From the NCBI RefSeq assembly GCF_007713715.1, contig NZ_VJWX01000014.1, forward strand, positions 1-35,585: a stretch of 35,585 bases of DNA. The letters are read 5' to 3'. The DNA comes from Amycolatopsis rhizosphaerae (lineage in GTDB: Bacteria > Actinomycetota > Actinomycetes > Mycobacteriales > Pseudonocardiaceae). A program made the position numbers and the translations under genes. Below, one piece after another: positions 8,272 to 16,850 of the stretch (its first letter is position 1; each line of letters opens with the position of its first letter). The notes beneath the pieces are model-generated. The model had not been told where the DNA came from. It worked only from the letters and a program-made list of their open reading frames with translations, and searched no databases.

Positions 8272-8300
8272 CGGCACGACTCGACGGGCGCGTCGTGCCG
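8272..8300. terminator. Hairpin between convergent SDR and fadD3 genes
   Basis: A perfect 9-base stem, CGGCACGAC (8272-8280) with GTCGTGCCG (8292-8300), and an 11-base loop. It lies in the 205-base gap between the ends of two convergent genes. No T-run follows, so this is a candidate terminator or transcript-end hairpin. The rest of the gap shows nothing recognisable. Confidence 0.45.
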
Positions 8301-8449
8301 GTGGCGACCGGCGTCAAGATCCCGCGAACGTGATGCCCCGGGACGCACCGGAGCGCGAGTCGCCGTGTGCGACCGGGACAGCGCGTCGCCTCGGCGCCGT
8401 GGCGGAGCGGACCGTCGCCGGACGCGACAGGCACCACGAGCGGGCCCGG

Positions 8450-10057
8450 TCAGACCTGCTCCTTCAGTTCACGCTTCAGCAGTTTCCCGGAGGCGTTGCG
8501 CGGCAAACTGCGGACGAACTCGACCGATCGGGGCCGCTTGTAATTGGCCAGCCGCTCCTTGCAGTACGCCAGCACATCCTGCTCGGTCAGGTCCGCCTCC
8601 TCGGAGCGGATCACGAACGCCTTGCCGACCTCACCCATCCGCTCGTCCGGCACGCCGACCACCGCGACGTCATGAACCCCGCCGAGGTAAGCCAGTGCCT
8701 GCTCGACCTCCGCCGGATAGACGTTGAAACCACCGGACACGTACATGTCCTTCAGCCGGTCGGTGATCGTCAGGTAGCCACGCTCGTCCAGGACACCGAC
8801 GTCGCCGGTGTGCAGCCATCCCCCGTCGTCGATGACCTCCGCCGTCGCCGCCGGGTCGTCGAGATAGCCGACCATCGCGTTCGGGCCGCGGACCACGACC
8901 TCACCCGCCTCGCCCGGAGGCAGGAACCTGCCCTCGACGTCGACCGTCGCGACTTCGAAACCGGAGGTGGCACGGCCCGACGTGTGCGAAACCGTCTCCG
9001 CGTCGTCGCCGGGCCGGCACATCGTCACCACCACGGCCTCGCTGAGCCCGTACGCGGTGAGCACCGTTTCGAACCCGAGGTCGGCCTGCATCCGTTCCAC
9101 CAGTGCGACCGGAACGGTCGCGGCACCCGTCACCGCCAGCCGGAGGCTGGGCAGTGCGCGGCCCGCCCGTTCCGGAGCGTGCAGCAGCGTCTGGAAGACC
9201 GTCGGCGCGCCCGCGAGCACGCTGATCCGCTCGCGTTCGGCGAGCTCAAGCAGACCGGCCGGGTCGAAGACGGCCTGCGGCAGCATCGCGGCGCCGGTCA
9301 GCAGGCACACCAGGATTCCGGCCTTGTAGCCGAAACTGTGCGAGAACGGGTTCACCAGCAGGTACCGGTCACCGGCCCGCATCCGCCCGCAGTCGGCCCA
9401 CGCGGCCGCCACACCGAGCGCCTGGCGGTGTTTCGACATCACACCCTTGCTGCGCCCGGTCGTGCCCGAGGTGAACAGAATGTCGGCGAGGTCCTCACCG
9501 GACACCCCGTCCGCACGCGCCTCGACCTCGGCTGCCGTCACCCTTTCCGCGTACGAGGGCAGCTCGTCCCAGCCGACCTCGCCGCCGGCCGGTACATCCG
9601 GCTCGCCCATCGGTACCCTGACCACCGCGCGCAGCTCCGGCAGGCCCGCCACCACCTCACCCGGCCCTTCCCCGGCGGCGTCCCGGATGCCGGCCAGCCG
9701 GTCGGTGCCCAGGAACGTTCCGGCGACCACGAGCGCGCGGGCCCGGCTGCGCCGCAGCAGATCGACGGTCTCGGGACCGGTGAACCTGGTGTTGACAGGG
9801 ACGAGCGTCGCACCCGCGTAGGAAGCTCCCAGCGCGGCGAGAATCCAGTGGTGGGTATTGGGCGAGTTCAGCGCCACCCGGTCACCGGGCCGCACCCCGA
9901 GAGCCGCGAAGGCCCTCGCCACCTCCCGCACCCGAACGCCGAGCTGCGCGAAGGTCAGCCGTACCCGACCGTCGACGAGTGCCTCGGCATCCCCGAAGCG
10001 CTCGGCCGCGGCCCGCACCGCCGAAGGGATCGAATCCACCCAGCGCGCCTGTTCCAT
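8450..10057 (-). CDS. fadD3: HIP-CoA ligase, FadD3-like acyl-CoA synthetase
   Basis: A 535-residue ANL-superfamily ligase. The adenylate loop ILFTSGTTGRSKG lies at about residues 193-205, YGLSEAVVVTMC and GWLHTGDVGVLDERGYLTITDRLKDM follow, and the end LPRNASGKLLKRELK holds the adenylation lysine. FadD3 in Mycobacterium and Rhodococcus activates HIP, the propanoate left after rings A and B are removed, to HIP-CoA, the first step of C/D-ring catabolism and the source of the KstR2 ligand. The call rests on similarity to FadD3 and on lying in one operon with ipdA, ipdB and echA20. The ATG follows GGAGG, 12 bases after ipdB. It is the last gene of the minus-strand operon that starts at 14099. Confidence 0.85.
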   Translation of the reverse strand: MEQARWVDSIPSAVRAAAERFGDAEALVDGRVRLTFAQLGVRVREVARAFAALGVRPGDRVALNSPNTHHWILAALGASYAGATLVPVNTRFTGPETVDLLRRSRARALVVAGTFLGTDRLAGIRDAAGEGPGEVVAGLPELRAVVRVPMGEPDVPAGGEVGWDELPSYAERVTAAEVEARADGVSGEDLADILFTSGTTGRSKGVMSKHRQALGVAAAWADCGRMRAGDRYLLVNPFSHSFGYKAGILVCLLTGAAMLPQAVFDPAGLLELAERERISVLAGAPTVFQTLLHAPERAGRALPSLRLAVTGAATVPVALVERMQADLGFETVLTAYGLSEAVVVTMCRPGDDAETVSHTSGRATSGFEVATVDVEGRFLPPGEAGEVVVRGPNAMVGYLDDPAATAEVIDDGGWLHTGDVGVLDERGYLTITDRLKDMYVSGGFNVYPAEVEQALAYLGGVHDVAVVGVPDERMGEVGKAFVIRSEEADLTEQDVLAYCKERLANYKRPRSVEFVRSLPRNASGKLLKRELKEQV

Positions 10058-10069
10058 CTTTCTTTCCTC

Positions 10070-10792
10070 CTACGCGGGGATCTCCCGATCCCGTAACGAT
10101 TTCGGGTCGAGGATCTCGCGGATCAGACGCAGTTCCGTCTCGTCCGGACCAGGCGTGACGGACGCATCCGAGCAGTCGACCGGGAACGACGTCGCCGCCG
10201 CCACGTCGGCCGAGGTCACGCCGGGATGCAGGGACACGGCGCGCATCGACCGGTCCGGGGCACCGAAGTCGAACACGCCGAGGTTCGTCACGACCCGGTA
10301 CAGATCGTGGAAGCGCAGGCCCGCCTTGGCCGCGTTGTCGTAGCCGACGCCGGACACGACGTCCACGGACTCGACGAAGACCCGCTTGCTGTGCTTGGGA
10401 ACCCAGTAGCTGGTCCGGTGGTTCGCCGTGTTGCCGGGTGCACCCCGCATGCCGAGCAACTGTCTGGCCGGGCGGGCGTGCCCGCCGATCGCGGAGATGT
10501 TCTGGTTGCCGAACCGGTCGATCTGGCTCGCCCCCATCACGACGTGCCGGCGCCCGTACGGCACGATGACCTCGAGCATCCTGCCGAACGGCTGCCAACC
10601 CTCGACGACACCGTCGGCGTCCACCAGACGGGCTTCACCGTCCGACATCAGCAGTTCGGGCTCGAAGGTGAGCCGGGCGAGCTTGGCGCCCAGTGACGGG
10701 ATCACCCCGAACGGACTCGCCAGTACGGCCCCGTCACCCCGGAACAGCTCGGCCGCCGCCTTGACCGCGACCTCCGCCCTCGACACGCTCAT
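10070..10792 (-). CDS. ipdB: COCHEA-CoA hydrolase beta subunit, IpdB
   Basis: A 240-residue class I CoA-transferase-fold beta subunit. The segments GASQIDRFGNQNISAIGG and GAPGNTANHRTSYWVP are characteristic of IpdB. Where true CoA transferases carry the SENG catalytic glutamate loop, this protein has LMSDGEARLV, agreeing with the published view that IpdAB is a ring-opening hydrolase rather than a transferase. With IpdA it opens ring C of COCHEA-CoA during steroid C/D-ring degradation. The ATG overlaps the ipdA stop (ATGA), giving coupled translation and equal subunits. The length is close to the roughly 250 residues of mycobacterial IpdB. Confidence 0.92.
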   Translation of the reverse strand: MSVSRAEVAVKAAAELFRGDGAVLASPFGVIPSLGAKLARLTFEPELLMSDGEARLVDADGVVEGWQPFGRMLEVIVPYGRRHVVMGASQIDRFGNQNISAIGGHARPARQLLGMRGAPGNTANHRTSYWVPKHSKRVFVESVDVVSGVGYDNAAKAGLRFHDLYRVVTNLGVFDFGAPDRSMRAVSLHPGVTSADVAAATSFPVDCSDASVTPGPDETELRLIREILDPKSLRDREIPA

Positions 10793-11655
10793 CGAGCAGC
10801 CTCCGCTTCAAAACGGTCTACTTCGGACAGATAAGTTCGCTCGTCGCCGGAGAGGAACCTGTCCACGAACCCCGGCCACTCCTCGAGATCCTTGGCGCAG
10901 GCCGCATAGTGGCGCTGGAACCGCTCGTCCCGGCCGTAGTCGGGCACCGCGCTGGTGAAGTGCGCGCCGCGCGGCGCTTCCACCACACCCTCCACCATCG
11001 ACCGGTTGAGCAACAGCGACTGGAGAGGGCCGCTCTCGGTGAGCTCCCCGGTGCCGACGATCTTCTCCACCGAGACGAACCGCTTCCTCGCGGCCAGGCA
11101 GTACAGGTCGTCGAAATACGGATCGGGCCCGAGGTACTGGGCGTTGCCCCGGGCATCGGCGCGGTTGAGGTGCACCAGCGCCACGTCCAGGTTCAGCGAG
11201 GGAACCGCGAGCAGGTCTTCGCCGTCGTCATAGGGTGAGCGCACCGTCCGCAGTTGCGGGTTGAGCCGTGGCACATCGGAACCGAGACCGGCGCGCGTCG
11301 GCAGGAACGGCAGGCGCTCCGCCGCCGCCCGCAGCGCGACACAGAACATGCCCTCGTCGTACTCGGTCACCTCGATCGCCCCGGTCTCCCTTGCCCGCCC
11401 GAACCAGGGGTCGAAAGCGATCGAGTCGAGGGTCACGAACCCGAACACGACCCGGCGGACCTTCCCGGCCGCGCACAGCAGCCCGACGTCCGGGCCGCCG
11501 TAGGACACCACGGTCAGGTCCTTCACCGAGGTCCGTAGCAGGGCACGGACCAGGGCCATCGGCTTGCGCCGCGAGCCCCACCCGCCGATCCCGATCGTCA
11601 TCCCGTCGTTGATCTCCGCCGCCACCTCGTCGGCGGTCATCCGCTTGTCAGTCAT
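10789..11655 (-). CDS. ipdA: COCHEA-CoA hydrolase alpha subunit, IpdA
   Basis: A 288-residue class I CoA-transferase-fold alpha subunit. The N-terminal GMTIGIGGWGSRRKPMALV is the CoA-transferase glycine loop. VTEYDEGMFCVALRAA near residues 96-110 contains the acidic residues that correspond to the region important in mycobacterial IpdA, and LPFLPTRAGLGSD follows. It forms the IpdAB heteromer that hydrolyses the C ring. It overlaps echA20 by 8 bases upstream and ipdB by 4 bases downstream, so it sits in the middle of a tightly coupled operon. The length agrees with mycobacterial IpdA (about 292). A generic glutaconate CoA-transferase is the alternative, but echA20 and fadD3 beside it make IpdA much more likely. 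Confidence 0.92.
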   Translation of the reverse strand: MTDKRMTADEVAAEINDGMTIGIGGWGSRRKPMALVRALLRTSVKDLTVVSYGGPDVGLLCAAGKVRRVVFGFVTLDSIAFDPWFGRARETGAIEVTEYDEGMFCVALRAAAERLPFLPTRAGLGSDVPRLNPQLRTVRSPYDDGEDLLAVPSLNLDVALVHLNRADARGNAQYLGPDPYFDDLYCLAARKRFVSVEKIVGTGELTESGPLQSLLLNRSMVEGVVEAPRGAHFTSAVPDYGRDERFQRHYAACAKDLEEWPGFVDRFLSGDERTYLSEVDRFEAEAAR

Positions 11656-12406
11656 CGTCTTTTTCTTTGTCCTTCAGGAATGCTTCGCGGGCCTCGTCCG
11701 AGGCGCCGAGGAGGTTGAGTTCGAAGGTGAATCCCTGCTCGAAGCGGTAGCTGCGGTGCACGTGCTGGGTGTCGATGCCGTTGAGTGCTTCCTTGGCCGC
11801 GCGGATCACCCGGGGGTCCTTCGCCGCGATGTCCCGGGCCACCTCCAGCGCGGCCTCGTCGAGACCCTCGCGTGGCACCACCCGGTAGACCGAGCCGTAG
11901 GCGTGCAGTTCGGTGGCGGTGATGGTGCGCGCGGTGAAGTACAGGGTGCGCATCAGGTGCTGCGGCACCAGGCGGGCCAGGTGGGTCGCCGCGCCCAGCG
12001 CGCCGCGCTCGACCTCGGGCACCCCGAACGTCGCGTCCGCCGAGGCGATCACGACGTCGGAGTTGCCGACGAGCCCGATGCCACCGCCGAGGCAGAACCC
12101 GTGCACCGCCGTCACCACCGGCACCGCGCAGTCGTAGACCGCGCCGAACGCCGCATGACAGCCGCGGTTCGCGCCGACCAGCGCGCCGTAGCCGCTGTCA
12201 CGCTGGATCTCCTTGATGTCGACACCGGCGTTGAACCCGCGGCCTTCCGCGCGCAGCACCACCACGTGCACGTCCGGGTCCTCGCCCGCCCGACGGACCG
12301 CGGTGGCGAGGTCGAACCAGCCCTGCACGGGCAGGGCGTTCACCGGCGGGAAGTCGACGGTGACGACCTCGATGTGTTCCTCGATACGCTTGACTGTGAT
12401 CGGCAT
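11648..12406 (-). CDS. echA20: Ring-D-opening crotonase, EchA20
   Basis: A 252-residue crotonase-superfamily protein. The oxyanion-hole loops are GRGFNAGVDIKEI and HGFCLGGGIGLVGNSDVV. Compared with enoyl-CoA hydratases, the first catalytic glutamate (GGGCELA) is Gly here (GGGIGLV), while the second is kept in FGVPEVERGALGA. EchA20 in Mycobacterium hydrolyses the D ring of HIEC-CoA rather than hydrating a double bond, which fits this altered site. Length (247 in M. tuberculosis) and position directly before ipdA match. The ATG overlaps the stop of the upstream SDR by one base. A generic enoyl-CoA hydratase is less likely given the context. Confidence 0.9.
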   Translation of the reverse strand: MPITVKRIEEHIEVVTVDFPPVNALPVQGWFDLATAVRRAGEDPDVHVVVLRAEGRGFNAGVDIKEIQRDSGYGALVGANRGCHAAFGAVYDCAVPVVTAVHGFCLGGGIGLVGNSDVVIASADATFGVPEVERGALGAATHLARLVPQHLMRTLYFTARTITATELHAYGSVYRVVPREGLDEAALEVARDIAAKDPRVIRAAKEALNGIDTQHVHRSYRFEQGFTFELNLLGASDEAREAFLKDKEKDDD

Positions 12407-13314
12407 CAGTTCGCTCCGTACACGGGTTCGGGCTCGGCGGCCCCGGCGATCAGCTTCTCCACGACCGGCCCCAGCTCGCCCGGCTCCCACCGCGCGCCCT
12501 TGTCCACCGGCGGCCCGTGCCGCCATCCCTGCGCCAGCGACACCTTGCCTCCCTCCACTTCGAACACCCGCCCGGTCACCCCGGCCGACTCGGCGCTGCC
12601 GAGCCAGACCACGAGCGGCGAGATGTTCTCCGGAGCCATCGCGTCGAACCCCGAGTCCGGCCTCGCCATCGTCTCCGCGAACACCTCCTCGGTCATCCGG
12701 GTCCGCGCGGACGGGGCGATCGCGTTCACCGTGACCCCGTACCGGCCCAGTTCCGCGGCCGCCACGAGCGTCAGCCCCGCTATCCCGGCCTTGGCCGCCG
12801 AGTAGTTGCCCTGCCCCACGCTGCCCAGCAGGCCCGCGCCCGAACTGGTGTTGATCACCCGCGCGCTCGGCACCCGCCCCGCCTTCGCCTCGGCGCGCCA
12901 GTACCCGGCCGCGGACCGCAGCGGGGCGAAATGTCCCTTGAGGTGCACGCGGATCACCGCGTCCCACTCGTCCTCACCGAGGTTCACCAGCATCCGGTCC
13001 CGCACGAAACCCGCGTTGTTCACCAGCACATCCAGGCGGCCGAAAGACTCCAGCGCGGTGTTCACGAGGTTGCCGGCGCCCCCGAAGTCCGCGACGTCGT
13101 CGGTGTTCGCGACCGCGACACCCCCACGCTTTTCGATCTCGGCGACCACCTGGGCGGCCGGGCCTTCCCCGGTTGCCGAGCCATCCAGCGCGACGCCGAC
13201 GTCGTTGACCACCACCCGGGCGCCCTCCGCGGCGAACGCCAGCGCGTGGGCGCGCCCGATTCCCCGGCCGGCACCGGTGACGATCACGACCCGGTCCTTG
13301 CACAATCCGGTCAC
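12406..13314 (-). CDS. Short-chain dehydrogenase, Rv3548c-like
   Basis: A 302-residue SDR, longer than the classical type and matching the roughly 304 residues of Rv3548c, which occupies the same place in the mycobacterial HIP cluster. It has VTGAGRGIGRAHALAFA near the N-terminus with VNDVGVALDG after it, the pattern of the MFE-2/17-beta-HSD4-like hydroxyacyl-CoA dehydrogenase group. VNNAGFVRD follows, and catalytic Ser and Tyr-x3-Lys lie in SSGAGLLG and NYSAAK at the standard spacing. The extended C-terminus (LAQGWRHGPPVDKGARWEPGE) is also shared with that group. It probably oxidises a 3-hydroxyacyl-CoA of the C/D-ring pathway; the exact step is not settled by sequence. The GTG start overlaps the previous SDR's stop (GTGA). 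Confidence 0.87.
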   Translation of the reverse strand: MTGLCKDRVVIVTGAGRGIGRAHALAFAAEGARVVVNDVGVALDGSATGEGPAAQVVAEIEKRGGVAVANTDDVADFGGAGNLVNTALESFGRLDVLVNNAGFVRDRMLVNLGEDEWDAVIRVHLKGHFAPLRSAAGYWRAEAKAGRVPSARVINTSSGAGLLGSVGQGNYSAAKAGIAGLTLVAAAELGRYGVTVNAIAPSARTRMTEEVFAETMARPDSGFDAMAPENISPLVVWLGSAESAGVTGRVFEVEGGKVSLAQGWRHGPPVDKGARWEPGELGPVVEKLIAGAAEPEPVYGAN

Positions 13315-14099
13315 GAATCCTCCTTCTGATTCACATCGGCCGCGCTCTGGAAGGCGGGCACTTCACCACCGCCGTGCACGAGCAACGTCGCCCCCGACAC
13401 ATAGGACGCCAACCCCGAAGCGAGGAACGCGGCACACTGCCCGACCTCCTCCGGCTCGGCCAGCCGGCCCAGCGGCACGGTCCTGCCGACCGCGGCCACC
13501 GCCGCCTCGCTGCCGTAGTGCAGGTGTGCCTGCTCGGTCCGGACCAGGCCCACCGTGACCGCGTTGACCCGCACCTTCGGGGCCCACTCCACCGCGAGGG
13601 ACGCCGTAAGGTTGTTCAGGCCGGCCTTCGCCGCCCCGTAGGCCGCCGTGCCGGGTGAGGGACGGGTGGCACTGACACTGGACACCATCACGATCGCCCC
13701 GCCACCATCCTGCCGCTGCATCACGGCATTGGCGTGCTGAGCGACGAGCAACGGCGCCAGCAGATTCAGGTTCACGACCCTCTCGTGGAACCGCGGCGAC
13801 CCCTCCGCCGCCGCCACATAGGGGCTGCCACCGGCGTTGTTCACCACGACGTCCAGCCGCCCGTACCCGGCCACGACACGCTCCATCAGCACAGCCACCT
13901 GATCGGGATCACGCACATCACACGACAGGAACGCCGCCGTGCGCCCGCCCGCGGTGACGTCGGCCTCCGGCTCGTGCCGGGCGCAGGTGACCACCACGGC
14001 ACCGTGGCCGAGGAATGCCCGGGTGATCCCGGCGCCCACTCCGCGCACGCCTCCGGTCACCAGGACCACGGCACCGTCCAAGCCCAAGTCTCTCGTCAC
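13311..14099 (-). CDS. Short-chain dehydrogenase, Rv3549c-like, first gene of the ipd operon
   Basis: A 262-residue SDR, close to the 259 residues of Rv3549c, which neighbours Rv3548c in Mycobacterium. It has VTGGVRGVGAGITRAFLG, VNNAGGSPY, and the catalytic set SSVSA and YGAAK with 13-residue spacing. Rightward starts (TTG 14117, GTG 14111) fall in the operator/-10 region. GTG 14099 is preferred because a -10 box TAGTGT ends 8 bases before it, which would put transcription start at or beside the codon (leaderless). The gene heads the unit SDR-SDR-echA20-ipdA-ipdB-fadD3. A role in C/D-ring oxidation is inferred from operon membership. Confidence 0.85.
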   Translation of the reverse strand: MTRDLGLDGAVVLVTGGVRGVGAGITRAFLGHGAVVVTCARHEPEADVTAGGRTAAFLSCDVRDPDQVAVLMERVVAGYGRLDVVVNNAGGSPYVAAAEGSPRFHERVVNLNLLAPLLVAQHANAVMQRQDGGGAIVMVSSVSATRPSPGTAAYGAAKAGLNNLTASLAVEWAPKVRVNAVTVGLVRTEQAHLHYGSEAAVAAVGRTVPLGRLAEPEEVGQCAAFLASGLASYVSGATLLVHGGGEVPAFQSAADVNQKEDS

Positions 14100-14107
14100 A
14101 AAGCAGG

Positions 14108-14130
14108 ACACTACCAAGCACTTGCTTGGT
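14108..14130 (-). promoter_or_regulatory. KstR2-type operator overlapping a -10 box, ipd operon promoter
   Basis: ACCAAGCACTTGCTTGGT (14113-14130) is a near-perfect 18-base palindrome; its first 14 bases match AnCAAGnnCTTGnT exactly. On the minus strand it runs directly into TAGTGT (14113 to 14108), a plausible -10 box sharing one T with the operator. A bound repressor would cover the -35/-10 spacer. Confidence 0.75.
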
Positions 14131-14187
14131 TAGCCAGAGGCAATTCACGGCCGCCCAGCAATCCACAGTGGACTCATGCCACGGACA

Positions 14188-14240
14188 GCCGTGAAGGGTC
14201 CCTTCACAGCCAATACGACTGTGAAGGGACCCTTCACGGC
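14188..14240. repeat. Perfect 22-base inverted repeat made of two nested palindromes
   Basis: The two arms are 14188-14209 and 14219-14240, separated by 9 bases. Each arm contains a 17-base palindrome, GTGAAGGGTCCCTTCAC at 14191-14207 and its complement form at 14221-14237. The arms could pair as one long hairpin or as two small ones. It sits 29 bases after the livF stop, so it may end importer transcription before the ipd promoter. There is no T-run. It may also belong to a dispersed repeat family; copy number cannot be judged here. Confidence 0.8.
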
Positions 14241-14268
14241 ATCCCGCAACGGACGCGAACCGCACGCC

Positions 14269-15012
14269 TCAATCCGGCGTCGCCGCCACACCGTCGATGC
14301 GCCCGAAATAGGCTTCCCGAACCACATCGAGGTCCTCGACCTCAGCGGCGCGCGCGGACAGCACCACGCGGCCGACGTCGAGCACCGCGATGTGGTCGGC
14401 GATCCCGAGCGCCGCCTCGACCGCCTGCTCGACCAGGAGGATCGCGAGCCCGGTCTGCCTGAGCTCGCCGATACGCTCCATCACCTCCGCGACGATCACC
14501 GGTGCCAGGCCGCCGGAGGGCTCGTCGAGCAGCAGCAGGGACGGTTCGGCCATCAGCGCCTGGCCGATGGCCAGCATCTGCTGCTGCCCGCCCGACATCG
14601 AGCCCGCCGGATCCGCTCGTTTCTGGCGCAGGACTGGGAAAAGATCGTAGATCTTGTCCACCGGGCCACGCAGCTTCGCACGGCTGAGCCGCCGGGTGTA
14701 GCCGCCCAGCAGGAGGTTCTGCTCCACGCTGAGCTGATGGAAGACGCGCTTGCCCTCCTGCACGTAGGCCATCCCGTGCCGGACCCGCTGGTGAGCGGGC
14801 AGCCTCGAGACGTCCTTCCCGTTCAGCTCGACCGTGCCGTGCGCGAGCTTGTTCAGCCCGGACACCGCGCGCAAGGTGCTGGTCTTGCCCGCGCCGTTGC
14901 GTCCCAGCAAGGCCGTCACCGCGCCGGGCCAGACATCGACCGAGACATCCCACACGACCCGCAGATCGCCGTACCCCGTGGCCAGCTCACGCACCCGCAG
15001 CACCGGTTCCAT
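14269..15012 (-). CDS. livF: ABC importer ATP-binding protein, LivF-like
   Basis: A 247-residue cytoplasmic ATPase of the branched-chain/hydrophobic amino acid ABC class. It has Walker A GRNGAGKT (37-44), signature SMSGGQQQM (138-146), Walker B LLLDEPSGGLA (about 160-170) and the switch His region (ILLVEQAVEAAL, where Gln replaces the usual His context as in LivF proteins). It is the last gene of a four-gene minus-strand importer operon. The ATG overlaps the previous stop by one base (TGATG). The C-terminus VREAYFGRIDG is typical of LivF. Together with the fused LivM-LivG it would supply the second ATPase. The operator upstream of the operon suggests the cargo is a steroid-derived acid rather than leucine, by inference. 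Confidence 0.9.
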   Translation of the reverse strand: MEPVLRVRELATGYGDLRVVWDVSVDVWPGAVTALLGRNGAGKTSTLRAVSGLNKLAHGTVELNGKDVSRLPAHQRVRHGMAYVQEGKRVFHQLSVEQNLLLGGYTRRLSRAKLRGPVDKIYDLFPVLRQKRADPAGSMSGGQQQMLAIGQALMAEPSLLLLDEPSGGLAPVIVAEVMERIGELRQTGLAILLVEQAVEAALGIADHIAVLDVGRVVLSARAAEVEDLDVVREAYFGRIDGVAATPD

Positions 15013-16847
15013 CACCGCTCCCCCGCTTTCGTCTCGAGCGCGTCGGCGACCTCGGGCAACCGCGCGTCGTCGGACCGGACACCCAGGTACTCGCTGAGCA
15101 CGCGGGGGTCGCGTTCGATGACCTCGGGCGGACCGGACGCGATCACCTGACCGTGGGCCAGCACGAAGATCTCGTCGGCCAGCGCCAGGATCAACCGGAA
15201 GTTGTGCTCGACGAGCAGCACCGTCCCGCCGGCATCGCGGATCCTGCGGATCAGCTCGGCCAGCCGGTCCACCTCGTCTTCGTCGAGACCCGACGCGGCC
15301 TCGTCGAGCAGCAGCACGCTGGGCCTGGTCACCAGCGCCCTGGCGACCTCGAGCAACCGCCGCATGCCCAGCGGCAGCGAGACGGCCTCGGCATCGCGAA
15401 GGTGCGTCATGCCGACGAGTTCGAGCACCCGCAGGGCTTCCGCGATGTCCGCGTCCCGCACCCGGCGAAACCGTGGCAGCCGCAGCACCGCGTCCAGCAG
15501 GGAGGCACGTGCCGTGCTGCACCGGCCGGATGCGACGGCCTCGAGCACGCTCACCCCCTCGGGCAGGTTCGGCGTCTGGAATGTGCGCGCCACTCCTGCC
15601 CTGGCCACGTGATGGGCCGGGAGGCGCTGCAACTGCGTGCCGCCCACGGTGATCCGCCCGGCGTCGGTCCGGTAGAAGCCGCAGATCATGTTCAGCATCG
15701 TCGTCTTCCCGGACCCGTTGGGGCCGATGAGCGCGGTCACCCTGCCGGGCCGGGCCGTGATCGAGACGTCCCGCAGTGCCTGATTCCCGCCGAAAGCCTT
15801 GGCCACTCCCGAAACCGCGAGCTCGGCACCGTGCAGTGCGGGTATGTCCGGCGCGACGGCCGACGCGGTGGGCTGGGTGTCCAGCCCGGCCGCCCGGTCC
15901 AGGCGCGCCACCAGCCTGCGGAACAACTGCGCGAAGCCACCGCCGAGCAGTACCCCGCCGGCGATCAGGAACGCACCGTAGAAGACGAGCGCGTACTGCT
16001 GGAACGCGCTCGACTGGTTCGGCCCGAGCTGGATGATCGCCGCGCCAACGGCCGCACCGTACACGCTGGCCGAACCACCGAGGATCGACGCCGCCAGCAC
16101 GGAGGTGGCGAGCGTGAAGCTGAACGTCTCCGGTGAGAGGTAACCGTCGAGGTTCGCGAACAGCGCACCGGCCAGCCCCGCGGGGAACGCGCCCAACGCG
16201 TAGCCGAGCAGCTTCATGCGGAACACGGAGATACCGACCGACGAAGCCAGCACCGGACTCTGCTTGAGCACCCGGAACGCCACCCCGTGCCGGGACACCA
16301 CGATGTTGCGCAGCACGGCGAACCACAGGATCGCCACGATCACGATCACGATGTAGAAGGAGTTCGGGTCCAAGACGGACCCGAACAACGTCGCGCCCGC
16401 GATTCCGCTCAGCCCGCTGTGCCCGCCGGTCACGTTCTCGAACACCGAGAGCACATCGGGCACGAGCAGCACCAGGAAGAACGAGGTCATCGCGAGCGAC
16501 CAGCTGCCCAGCCGCAGCCCCGGGATCCCGGTGAGCACCCCGACCGCGAGCGCGACCAGCCCGGCCACCAGCAACTGCAGCAGGATGTCGGTGTACCCCG
16601 CGATGGACATCAGCCCCGCGGTGTAGGCCCCGGCGGCATACATCGCGGCCTGCCCCAGCGCCAGCTGGCCCGCGTAGCCGAGGGAGAGGTTCAGACCACT
16701 GACGATCAGTGCGAGAATGCAGGTCAGCTGGATCTGCCGTGAGGTCGCGAAGTCCAGGCCGATACCCGGTAACACCAGCACGACCACACCGATGAGCAGC
16801 GGCGGCACCCAGCTGGGCGCGGCTCGCAGTGTCCTCCAGACGACCAT
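15012..16847 (-). CDS. Fused ABC importer permease and ATPase, LivM-LivG
   Basis: A 611-residue single-chain fusion. Residues 1-310 form a LivM-type membrane domain with several hydrophobic segments, including GLNLSLGYAGQLALGQAAMYAAGAY (first part near residue 51) and LGGSASVYGAAVGAA. A linker of about 30 residues (311-340) follows. Residues 341-611 are a LivG-type ATPase with Walker A GPNGSGKT (375-382), Q-loop TFQTPN, Walker B VLLLDEAASGLD and switch VEHN. The ABC signature is degenerate, LPLGM (491-495) in place of LSGGQ. The reading frame is continuous, so the fusion is real in this sequence. It lies 3 bases after livH. LivM-LivG fusions occur in some actinobacterial and proteobacterial importers for aromatic or other acids. 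Confidence 0.9.
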   Translation of the reverse strand: MVVWRTLRAAPSWVPPLLIGVVVLVLPGIGLDFATSRQIQLTCILALIVSGLNLSLGYAGQLALGQAAMYAAGAYTAGLMSIAGYTDILLQLLVAGLVALAVGVLTGIPGLRLGSWSLAMTSFFLVLLVPDVLSVFENVTGGHSGLSGIAGATLFGSVLDPNSFYIVIVIVAILWFAVLRNIVVSRHGVAFRVLKQSPVLASSVGISVFRMKLLGYALGAFPAGLAGALFANLDGYLSPETFSFTLATSVLAASILGGSASVYGAAVGAAIIQLGPNQSSAFQQYALVFYGAFLIAGGVLLGGGFAQLFRRLVARLDRAAGLDTQPTASAVAPDIPALHGAELAVSGVAKAFGGNQALRDVSITARPGRVTALIGPNGSGKTTMLNMICGFYRTDAGRITVGGTQLQRLPAHHVARAGVARTFQTPNLPEGVSVLEAVASGRCSTARASLLDAVLRLPRFRRVRDADIAEALRVLELVGMTHLRDAEAVSLPLGMRRLLEVARALVTRPSVLLLDEAASGLDEDEVDRLAELIRRIRDAGGTVLLVEHNFRLILALADEIFVLAHGQVIASGPPEVIERDPRVLSEYLGVRSDDARLPEVADALETKAGER

Positions 16848-16850
16848 GAC

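Noticed and set aside
10070-11655. Ordinary two-subunit CoA transferase (glutaconate or 3-oxoacid type)
   Set aside because: The SENG catalytic loop is missing in the beta subunit, and the neighbours echA20 and fadD3 match the IpdAB context.
14176-15150. Open plus-strand frame beginning with a repeated Val-Lys-Gly-Pro-Phe-Thr motif
   Set aside because: The peptide repeat is simply the translation of the inverted repeat at 14188-14240; the rest is antisense to livF.
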